Of a stretch of DNA of 64,000 nt, positions 1-9,500 are shown piece after piece. Numbering within the stretch: the first letter of the stretch is position 1; each line of letters opens with the position of its first letter. The stretch spans positions 33,063,398 through 33,127,397 of the forward strand of contig OY720347.1 of assembly GCA_963082975.1 (NCBI GenBank). The letters run 5' to 3'. A program made the translations under genes and the position numbers. Under the pieces are notes generated by a model. It searched no databases and was not told where the DNA came from. It saw nothing but the letters and a program-made list of their open reading frames with translations. Source of the stretch: Labia minor. Its lineage: Eukaryota; Arthropoda; Insecta; Dermaptera; Spongiphoridae.

Positions 1-56
1 GGCAAAAGATAATATATCAATAAAAAAAAATTAAGAATTTCGATTTCAAACTAGAT

Positions 57-449
57 CAGGGGTGGCCAACCCGCGGCCCGCCGTAAACATTTTTGCGGCC
101 CGCGAGATTCATCACACTTTTATATTCTACGCCCTCATGAAACAAATAATGCACTAGTGAAATAAATATGATTTCATTTTTTTTTATTTCGTTGTTTCTT
201 TTTTTATTTTTAGTATTATATATTTTTTTACAATGTGCATTCAGTATCATTATTATTATATTAAATATGTTTATATGTAAAAATAATAGTAAACATAATA
301 AAAATTGATTATTTTTCAATTTATCACACCAAACAATATCTATAATGGGTCTAAATCTAATATAGGTATGTATAATTTTATATGCGGTCCGCGAAGTTAT
401 CATGCATTTCCAAAGTGGCCCGCAAGATCATTTGGGTTGGCCACCTCTG
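57..449. mobile_element. hAT-type MITE with terminal inverted repeats
   Basis: The left end reads CAGGGGTGGCCAACC and the right end is its near-perfect inverse (GGTTGGCCACCTCTG). The flanking 8-mers AACTAGAT (49-56) and ATCTAGAT (450-457) match at 7 of 8 positions, as expected for a hAT target-site duplication. GC-rich sub-terminal stretches (GCGGCCCGC on the left, GTGGCCCGC on the right) frame an AT-rich core. No transposase is encoded, and short frames inside it are chance. Assignment to hAT rests on the 8-bp duplication and the CAGGGG terminus. Confidence 0.8.
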
Positions 450-457
450 ATCTAGAT

Positions 458-1284
458 AATTATTTACTTAATCGAATAATATTCAAAATTTTTCAGAAAC
501 AATAGAACTTTTAAAAATTTATAAATTACACACTTGCAAATTTTTATTTGAATTATATATAATATATTATCTGATAGGTTTACCATATAGGCGCATTCGT
601 TTAATTTGAATTGAAGTAAAGTTGTATTCAATATAAAAAAAAATAACATCGGTACAATGTCAGTTTGATTTATAATATGACTGGAAATTTATTCTGCTTT
701 TTTATAACATATTTTACTGGCAAGATCACCAGGATACGAAACCTGTCTTTACGATGGTTTCAAATAAAATTTTGAATCATCATTAATTATACAAAATTTG
801 TATTTCTTAGAAAATTCAAATAAAATCATTATCTTATTTAGTGAAGATAATATAATACAATGATTAGAGAGATTTTCATTTAAAAGATTTTATATGATAC
901 ACCCTAATTAAATTTAAATAGATATATTATAATCTCCGTCCTTAGCTACTTAGAGAACATAGAACAGCAAGTGGGTATTCTCTTTGCCACCACGAAAGTA
1001 ATTATTTATTATATTCCTATCTACTAATTAACAGTTAGTTCTTTTTTAATTACCTTAGGCGATGAATATTGAAAACCAAAAAGCTTAGTACTTACTTTTT
1101 TTTATTTTAAAAATGCTTATTCTATTAAAAAAATTCTCGTTTAATAAAAACGATAAGATCTGATTTTTCTATGCACATCATTTCTTTTTGGAAATTTTGA
1201 CCAAGCAAAATAATCGTTTAACTTGACTCTTTATATATATGTATAACAAAAAAATCAAATATTCAATATGGGTAGTCAATTCTT
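458..1284. other. AT-rich stretch, nothing recognised
   Basis: Low-complexity A/T-rich sequence with short homopolymer runs. No coding frame, RNA signature or repeat family seen elsewhere in the window was identified here. Confidence 0.5.
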
Positions 1285-1299
1285 ACCAAATGAACAAAG

Positions 1300-1566
1300 T
1301 TATTTGACCATATCGATTGTATTAATTATCACAGTGATGAATTTCTGATTATATTCGAAACTATATATCGGCATAACGTGATGGATTGATTGTTCTATAG
1401 GAATGTTCCAGTCGTTGATTATATGGGCGTAGTTAACTGGAAATATTTCTCCGTTAGTACAACCATAACACGCAACATAACAAAGCCAGACGAGTAAAAA
1501 TAATTCAATTATTAAATGGGAATAAAAGCCAATAACTAAAGATATTAATGTAGAATGGATAACCAT
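1300..1566 (-). CDS. Unrecognised small membrane-type ORF, possible exon
   Basis: This 88-residue frame is less AT-rich than its surroundings. Residues 1-36 are strongly hydrophobic (one or two membrane segments, ending WLCYVACYGC). A polar, loop-like part with FPVNYAHIINDW follows. Shortly after the stop there is a strong donor on the same strand (TTTGGTAAGA, GT at 1286-1285); a reading frame one base over stays open into it. So it could be a real or frameshifted exon of a multi-pass membrane protein such as a chemoreceptor, but no family motif was recognised. There is no clear acceptor just upstream of the ATG. It may equally be a chance ORF. Confidence 0.25.
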   Translation of the reverse strand: MVIHSTLISLVIGFYSHLIIELFLLVWLCYVACYGCTNGEIFPVNYAHIINDWNIPIEQSIHHVMPIYSFEYNQKFITVIINTIDMVK

Positions 1567-1728
1567 TTATTATAAAATGGGAATTGTCAAAAATATATTG
1601 ATGAAAAGTAATTTATAAAAATCAACTAAAGTTTATTAAATAAAGATTAATCGGGTGACAATTAAAAAAATTTATAATTGTAATTTCGAATGGAAGAATT
1701 AAAAAAGAATAAAGATGAAGTAAAGAGA

Positions 1729-1830
1729 CAAATGGCTATAGTTCAAAAATGGTTTATTTCATTATAACAAAATTCAGGCCATTTTCCAACATAATCACCC
1801 CCAACTTGTCCTATCTTTCTTGGAGCTTCC
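1729..1830 (-). pseudogene. Tc1/mariner transposase C-terminal remnant
   Basis: Read on the minus strand, the translation contains GQVGGDYVGKWPEF, resembling the C-terminal tail of mariner-type transposases (typically WQKC...GGDYVEK). Only about 30 codons are recognisable. It abuts a second transposase fragment in the opposite orientation, so this is either two broken elements or one rearranged element. Confidence 0.4.
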
Positions 1831-2160
1831 TAAGCTAACCCGTGATAAACTTCAAAAATTGGACTGGAAGGTCTTACCTCATCCTGCCTATAGCCCCGAC
1901 CTCAACTATCTGTTTTTTACCTGTTTGAACCACTCAAAGACGCCCTACATGGAAAAAGATTTGCTAACAATGGTAAAGGTAAGGAAGCGGTGCAAAAGGG
2001 GCTTCGAGGTAAATCAAAAGAATTCTTTGTCAAGTGCATTGTGGGTAAATATTTCCGGGTTATTTTCACGTGTAATTATGAGATTTGAGCCTTGATGTTT
2101 CGGGGTCTATTTTGACGACATTTTCAAGTGTTTTTTTTTTCCCAAGAGTAGATGTTTAAC
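1820..2160 (+). pseudogene. Decayed mariner transposase, catalytic C-terminal part
   Basis: The frame starting at 1820 gives TRDKLQKLDWKVLPHPAYSPDL, the segment around the third catalytic aspartate of mariner transposases (family pattern: TRxKLxxLGWEVLPHPPYSPDLAPSDYxLF). The APSD residues are gone, so the catalytic Asp is missing. After a frame change, KEAVQKGLRGKSKEFF matches the family's C-terminal helix region. No complete frame survives and no terminal inverted repeats were located. Confidence 0.6.
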
Positions 2161-2315
2161 CTCTAGTTAGACTCGTAGTCCCGTCCAAGCCAGACGTGCC
2201 CAATTGTCAGAGCTAGTGCCAAAGATTCTTCAAAGTTTCAGAACCCAGTAAGTAAAAAATTACCCATCAATTCAACCTAAATTCGATTCGAGAAAAAAAC
2301 TATTATGTAAATATG

Positions 2316-2772
2316 TATATGTTACGGTAAAAGTAGATATTGTGGCAAATGTGCACATTAGCCTCCTCATTTGGGTAATGTGCATTCAACTAACATTTAC
2401 AATTTCAAATAAGGGAAATGTACATTGAATTCACAATGACCATGTCGTTTTGGTAAATGTGAGCATAGATTACTAATTAATGCCATAGTATACTGATATA
2501 ATTTAAGATATTTAGAGAAATAAGACTCAGGTAAGTTATAATTTTAATTTTTCTACAAAAAATTATTTTTTAGTTAGAATTTTTGAAAAACAATGGAACA
2601 AAAAGAAAAATTTAAAAACCAACTAGAACAGATTGTATCACAAAAAAGAAAAATATTGTATATGTACATATACATTATATTCAGTTCACATATACCTAAC
2701 TTTTTGGGAAATGTACACATTTTCCGGTAAATGTGTACATTTCCCAAGAGTGTACATTTACCGTAACATATA
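2316..2772. mobile_element. MITE with TACGGTAAA termini and reiterated internal motif
   Basis: The ends are perfectly inverted over 12 bases (TATATGTTACGG at 2316-2327, CCGTAACATATA at 2761-2772), and the similarity continues imperfectly about 25 bases further in. Inside, a motif close to GGTAAATGTGTACATT recurs in both orientations at about 2340, 2375, 2415, 2450, 2710, 2725 and 2745. No coding capacity. The superfamily is not assigned because a target duplication cannot be told apart from the AT-rich flank. Confidence 0.65.
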
Positions 2773-3883
2773 TATTCTTTTCAAAGTCATCATAATGATA
2801 GTATTTTTGTTTTGATGATTTATGTTGAATTGATTGTTTTAGAAATTCTGTAACCTTATACCAAAAAAAGGTACAAAGATAAAGGCAGCTGTTAGTACCA
2901 GGTATTTTATATTATAAATATATACTTATTTATAAAATATTTCATATAAATATTTAAATAAATAGACCAATGTTATTTCTTTATCAAATTAGTAATTAAT
3001 TATAAAATAAATAACATGTCAATTATTTATCCTTTAATCTGCGTATTCAGCAGGTTTTCTTTTATTCTTTCCTTCTTCCCTATCCTATTCCCTCCTCTTT
3101 CTTTCACTGAACCCTAAATTGAGAGAGAGATGTCCTCCCGTCCTACTCTATCGGGCAAATAGCCGTGCCGAGTACTTCCTAATACTCCTATTTCTCCTTC
3201 CCATTAAATATATTGTAAACGATTTATTGTTGCCCAAAGAAAGGGCAGATGTAGATCTTAATTGGAAAATAAAAAAAAAAAAAATTATTTATTTATTTTC
3301 TAAAAAAATAAATAAATAATTTTTATCATTTAAGGAGATGTCCATCCAATAAAACGTGAGTGTTCACGAAGATCCACTCATTGATTTTTTTAAGAATTCA
3401 TATGATATCCACGTTATTCACTTAACTAGTTAAGGGTTACAAATACCAATATAAAATATTATACATTTAAAAACTTTGAGAATCTCAATTAGAAATTATA
3501 AAAAAGAATTAATAATATTTATAATTTAATTAATATTTTGCATACTTTGTTTTATATTTTTTTGTATTAATATATATATTATTTCTACAAATATCAAAAT
3601 GATTTAATTAAAATTTTTTAAAAAAACAGTTTTACTCTAAAGAATTTTTAAATTGCTTTTAGTACATTATATACATATGTAATTATGAACTTTTAAATTT
3701 TTTTTTTATATAATAATAATATAATTTTAATATTAACTTGGAAAAAATAAATAAATAAAATAGTAAACTAGTAAAAAAATAAGTTAAATGAAATTTTTAC
3801 AAAACAAGATTGAAATTAAAATTCTTGTATTACGGAAATATTAATCAATAATTAAATATGTTAAATATTATAAAATTTATAAT

Positions 3884-3914
<31 letters not shown>

Positions 3915-4620
3915 AATGAATTCAATGATAGAGATAAGTTTGCTGAATTGTTATGATAAAACTGGTCTAGAAGATTTTTATATGGATTCTCTAGGAAAGT
4001 AATTGATTTATTTTTTATTTGGTATATTTTTGATATTGAATTGATTTTATAACAAAAAAAAAACAAACGATCATTTAAATATGTATTTATATAAATAGGT
4101 AATATAAATAAAAATAAATAAAATTTATAAATCACACACGTTTTATTTTAATTAAAATTAAATAAAGTTAAATTTTAAATAACAAATATAATATTGTAAT
4201 ATATAATATACCTATATATATATATATATATAGCCAATAAATGTTCATTTTCGTGCAATTTATTATTATGACCCTTATCAAAATATCTCTTCACGCTTAT
4301 CATGATAGAATTATTACATTTGGAACATTTTGATTAGATATCAATTAAAATAACAAGGGTTCCTTAGAGCTGTCATATTAAGGAATTATATTATATTAAA
4401 ATAATTATTATCTCTGTTGGGATATTGTATTATTTAATAAAAAAACGAAAATGAAAAAACTCTTTAATTATTAATAAATAAAAAATATTAACTAAACGAA
4501 AATCTGTTTTTGTTTTTGTTTTTTTTTGTTAGTGATGATATATTGGACTTTGTAATTTTTATTTCTTATATGAAGGCACTGATAACTAAGTAAAATCCAT
4601 TATAATAAAAAATAAATAAT
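2773..4620. other. AT-rich stretch with microsatellites
   Basis: Mostly A/T-rich filler. A pyrimidine-rich, less AT-biased patch lies at about 3030-3250 (CCTTCTTCCC-type sequence) with a 66-residue chance frame and no recognisable product. (TA)n runs lie at about 3888-3913 and 4213-4232. No gene is supported. Confidence 0.5.
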
Positions 4621-4624
4621 TAGC

Positions 4625-5208
4625 TGGACTGTCTCCACTCGACACTATCTCGCAATATGAATGGATTAAATAACGTAATATATTATATTTAAATTAAATT
4701 TAATTAATTATAAATTATAAATTAAAATTAATAAATAATATTTATTAAACCAGCGCATGTTTGGCTCTTTGTTGATGGAACCACGTCACGTGTTGGCGCG
4801 TGAGATTTGCAGTGTTAAAAAATTAATTCTGGAACTTTCAGCGATTCAATCAATTCTATATATAGCAGTTTTATACAATTTTTAATCATGTGAAAAATTA
4901 TCAAACAAATATCTTTATTTTTACGGTCACGGGAAAAAAAATCAAAACGTTGTAGGTAATGATCCTCTTCCGGTTTTTCAAAAGTTGATAGAAAACTACG
5001 AATTTTGAATAATGTCCATGTACCAAATTTCATGATTATAGTTCAAACCATTTTTGCATAATCTTGTCTACATACATACACACATACACACACACAAACA
5101 TTTTTCTCAACCTTAGTGAAAATGTGTGTGTGATTCAGGAAACTTCAAAACCAATCTCAATATCGAAAATTTTCGTGATCGCAATACTATCTCTGGCGAG
5201 ATAGTATA
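4625..5208 (+). repeat. Family B non-autonomous element, copy B1
   Basis: Begins near CTGGACTGTCTCC and ends in a perfect 10-bp hairpin: ATACTATCTC, loop TGGC, GAGATAGTAT (5184-5207). The hairpin arm recurs near the other end (ACACTATCTCGC, about 4643), giving a sub-terminal inverted repeat. Order inside: AT-rich block, GC-rich CACGTCACGTGTTGG box (about 4783), three-box module on the minus strand (about 4967-5031), a (CA)n microsatellite (about 5070-5097), then the end block. Other copies lie at 7232, 22876 and 45804. No protein is encoded. Confidence 0.75.
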
Positions 5209-6054
5209 AATATAGGTCATTATCTTTACAAATATTTGGAAACTATAGATCTAATATATATATCGCTTCTAAAATAAGAGTTATATTTGTCCAATATAAA
5301 TGTATTCAAATATCCAAAATAAATAAGGCTTGGTTGGTATGTGCATTCGAATTCATTTCATTGGTGAAATGATAAATGAAAATAAACAAAATTATAGAAA
5401 AATTAGCGTTAAATAAAACAGTAACATTACATTATATTAGAAGATTTAGTAAATGATTAATACTTATCTTCTACTCATTATTTTAAGTAAGAAAAATAAA
5501 TAATTTTATTTATTTTTAATATCAATATTTTTAAAATTTTTGATAATTCTACCTCTTCAATAAAATAATAAATATAAATAATATTTAATAGTTGAATATT
5601 AATAAATGAAATTAATCAAATAAAATTCCCTTCATTAGAAATTTACTGTTAATATTTATCTTTTTCATCGCCATATTTAAAGAGCTAAACTCAAAAGGGT
5701 TATTATTTAAACGTGTTTAATTTTTTAGATTAATTGTTTTATTATTATTTTGTAAATATACTTATTATAATAATTTATTCAGTCATTTGTCCTTTTATTT
5801 TTTGACTAACAAATATAAACATAAAATTTGTTTAAATTATAATTATAAATTAAATCAAAAAGTTTTTTTAATCATATTTGGCCAATGTTAAAAAAGGCAT
5901 TTTAGAAATATTAAATTCACACTCAGCAGACAAAATTAATAATTTAAAGTGGCGGACGATGTAACTATGATTCAAGAAATATATAATAAAATTTATAAAA
6001 ATAATACATTACACGTTTAATAGCAAAATAAAAAAATAGTTAATTTTTTTCAAT
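5209..6054. other. AT-rich stretch, nothing recognised
   Basis: A/T-rich sequence without coding frames, tRNA-like boxes or recognised repeats. Confidence 0.5.
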
Positions 6055-6212
6055 TATTAGGGATCTTAGTCCATATTAGTCAATTTTCTCTATGATTTAT
6101 TTTGATTCTCTGGCATTAAATATTAAATAAAATTTTTGTGAACCTAGATTAGATTTGAACCATCATCTTTAAGTTTGGTAGTATAGATTTTACCACTAAT
6201 CTACCCTCTTTG
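6055..6212 (-). mobile_element. tRNA-derived SINE, second family (SINE-II), copy 1
   Basis: On the minus strand the head has an A-box-like TAGTGGTAAAATC and, about 30 bases on, a B-box-like GGTTCAAATCT, followed by AGGTTCACAAAAATT. This is the arrangement of an internal RNA polymerase III promoter. The same head and the start of the body recur at about 28375-28530. It does not fold convincingly as a complete tRNA, so a SINE head is preferred over a tRNA gene. Confidence 0.55.
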
Positions 6213-7231
6213 TTATAATAGTTAATCAAAAAATGTTATTTTTAAAATATGGCTCTTATAATTAAGAAGTAACATCGTCTTAATACTAATGACATTACTA
6301 TATAAAAAATAAATTATATTCTGGACAAACCGAAAATCAGATATTTTTTTGAAGATGAAATATAATTAAATCAATGAAATTCATGATTTTTATTTTTTCA
6401 AATTAATATTATAATAGTAGACAGTTCCCCCAAATCCTTTTGGGAATTATCGTATAATCTAATAATATACGTCACTCATACGTCTCATTCGATCAGATTT
6501 TCTACCATTCAACGTTTGTTAGCCCATGCATGTAGTATATATATAAATATAATATATATTAAAAACTAATTGGAATTCAATATTAATTTAAATAATAATT
6601 TAGTTTTTTCCTATTGAGATACAGAATAATAATATCATTTTTATAAATTACATTTTTTTTTGTATAAAAATTGAGGGTTTTTAAAAGAAATTACTCATTA
6701 TTATTTTAAATTATAGCTAGGAAAAAAGTTTAAAAGAATTGACCCGATGATTTATTTTTCAAAATTAAAATAGATTAATAGAAAAACAAATAAAAAATGA
6801 TATTTCATTTTTCTTTCTACAGCTGTATTCTGTTGATTTCCCTCAAGGAATATTTCTTTCGACTTATTTAATTCAAACGAAAAAAATGTACAATTTGAAA
6901 AATTGTATATTATATATTAAAAAAATTACTTATTTATTTTAATTTTTTAATACATATTTCGCTTTTCAAATTTAACATAAGTTAGGTTAACAAAATAATA
7001 TTTTTTTATGCTGAATTTAAAAACAAAAAATATAAATAAAATAAATATTTATAATAAAAATAAATATTACAAATTATGTGTATTTTAATTGATTATTTGA
7101 TAATTTAATATTATTTAAGGATAAATAATAAATAAATTGGATATGAAAAATTAATTAAAGATAAACAATATATTTTAGGGTGAAATAGTCAGAATTATTA
7201 ACTTAAAATCAATATAATAACATGTACAAAA
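6213..7231. other. AT-rich stretch, nothing recognised
   Basis: A/T-rich filler. A short, more balanced patch at about 6421-6535 (CAGTTCCCCCAAATCC onward) has no recognised content. Confidence 0.5.
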
Positions 7232-7510
7232 ATAATGATTAAAAATTGTATAAAACTGCAATATAAATAGATAAAATTTCAGCTTGATTGAATCAATGAA
7301 AGTACCGGAATTAATTTTTTAGCACGTTGACTGTCAATCACGCGCCAACACGTGACGTGTAGCCATCAACTAATCAGCTAAACACGCGCTGGTTTAATAA
7401 ATAGTATTTATTAATTTTAATTTATAATTTATTTAATTAAATTTAATTTAAATATAATATATGTTAATTAATCCAATTAAAATTTGCGAGATAAACGAGA
7501 CACTCCAGAT
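7232..7510 (-). repeat. Family B element, truncated copy B4
   Basis: Minus-strand copy of the non-hairpin half of family B. It includes the CACGTCACGTGTTGGCG box (about 7338-7358 on the plus strand), TTAATTCCGGTACTTTCA, and the TTATCTCGC arm near 7486. The microsatellite, three-box module and hairpin are missing. It ends 3-4 bp before family A copy A1 begins, so A1 may have inserted at its edge. Confidence 0.7.
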
Positions 7511-7513
7511 TTT

Positions 7514-8148
7514 TACCGACCGACGATAGTAAGGGAGGTATTGTTTTCACACCAAATTTCACATGTGGAGATTTTTACATATCTCCACGAATCATGCATT
7601 TTCTAAACAGAAAAAAGTATTTTTAGCATGATGTCTGTCCGTCCGTCTGTCCGTCTGTCCGTCCGTATAGATGTGTACAGCCTGAACGGCTCAACCGATT
7701 TTGATGAAATTTGGTATATTTACTTAATGCATCAGTGGGATGAATTGATCAACTTTTGGTGCAATTCCGGAAACCGGAAGTGGTTGTATTAGCGATCGAC
7801 GATAGGAAGGAAAGGGTTATTTTCACACCAAAGGAGATTTTTTTATATATCACCACGAATCATGCACTTTGTATTGGTTTTATCCTCGAGAAAAATCATA
7901 TTTATTAGTTTTTTCTTGATTTAAAATTATATGACGTCATCCAGCCATTCATGACGTCACAGCCTGGTCTTGCATATATATTATAAATAAAATAAAATTA
8001 AAAATGTTTATATTTATTATTTATGTATCCATATCTGTTTTTTATTACATTAATAGATATATGAAAATTATTTGAAATTGTTTCTGTAGCTGGAAATTAA
8101 TTTATTTCAAACCGTCGGTCGGTTCGGACCTGGCCACAGGTCAACTTA
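7514..8148 (+). repeat. Family A non-autonomous element, copy A1
   Basis: Starts TACCGACCGACG and ends in a hairpin (GACCTG, loop GCCA, CAGGTC) followed by AACTTA. The ACCGACCGACG start is repeated inverted just before the hairpin (CGTCGGTCGGT, about 8113). Order: end block, (TGTCCGTC)n microsatellite (about 7626-7666), three-box module (7684-7782), a partial duplicate of the end block (7795-7872), two CRE palindromes TGACGTCA (7932-7939, 7952-7959), AT-rich part, hairpin. No coding frame. By eye nearly identical to A2 at 24719. Confidence 0.85.
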
Positions 8149-9435
8149 TTTAAAAATATTTTCAATATTTGAAACAAGTTGTAGACAAACGACGAGTCTA
8201 TTGATATTGAGAATAAAGAATTGGGGTCTCGATGAGCAGGAAGGAGGGTGCCACCAGACAAAGGAAGAAAGTGAATTTGACAATGATCATTATTTCTCAT
8301 AATAAAATATGAAAATTCAACTTAACACTTATTCTTATCCAATTTCTTTTATATTATATAAGTAAATGAATAATCTACTATATAGAATTTAAAATTTATA
8401 AAAAGTATTCAAAATTAAAAATTTTTGGTCAAGAAATTTTACTACCCTTGTAGTGTTAAAATTTCAAATTAACGATTGTCATTAAATAAAGCATCTAAAT
8501 TTATAATTGTGAAGATGTTAGAATACTATTAAAGATGTTTATCTTTTTAAGCCTAATCTTTTAATTCATGCAATAAATATATTTACAAATTTATCAAATA
8601 ATAAAAGGAAGTAACATTATACTGCAAAAATTATCTTGTTAAATTATATATAAATAAATATTTGCAAAAAACAGAATAAATAAATAATAAAATTAGGTAA
8701 TTTAAATTTAAAAAAATATTCCCAGTAAATATCAATTATAAATTCGAAATAAAAAGTTATCTATATTATGTAAATAAAATAAATATATAATATGATTGAT
8801 TGAACATACATATGGTGGAATGTCTACCTATATACCCATAAATATATCCTATATATATTCTTCATTTCAAATATGAATTATAATTAAATGTACCGAATAA
8901 ATTATAAAAAAGAAACATAATTGTTGTAGAATTGTCGTATGCAAGCCTAGATGGAAAATTAATAGTGTCTATTATATTATGTATTTGGTATTTAGAGAGA
9001 TCCGTGTACATGAAAGCTCGGCCATTATAGATATTTAGGATAAGCAGGATACACACAACATATAAATGGACATATTTATTATACTATATTTATCCTTCTA
9101 AATATTTATAGTATTTTCTAAATCACAATTTTATAATTGATTATAATGTATATATTATGGATGATATATATATATATATATATATGGTATATATTGAAAA
9201 ATTATTTAAATTCCAAAAAAATAGAGCTATAGAAAAATTTATTTCCAGAATAAACAAAAATATAAGTATAATGATAAAAAATGTATTTAACTATTCTTAA
9301 TTATTTATTAATTATATTTTATGTAGTATTAATATTGTTTTTGATCATGAATAACTATAAATAAAAATTGAATTTTTAACAGACATATTTAATAAAAGGA
9401 AAAATAAAATAATTAAAATTGAGAACAATTTATTT
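8149..9435. other. AT-rich stretch with a (TA)n run
   Basis: A less AT-biased patch at about 8170-8300 yields a minus-strand chance frame running into the end of family A. The remainder is A/T-rich, with (TA)n at about 9163-9184. No gene supported. Confidence 0.5.
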
Positions 9436-9469
9436 TCTATCTATATATATAAAGGAGAGTGTTTGTATG

Positions 9470-9500
<31 letters not shown>

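Noticed and set aside
7626-7666. CRISPR-like array at the TGTCCGTC repeats
   Set aside because: The units are contiguous short tandem repeats without spacers, in a eukaryotic repeat element.
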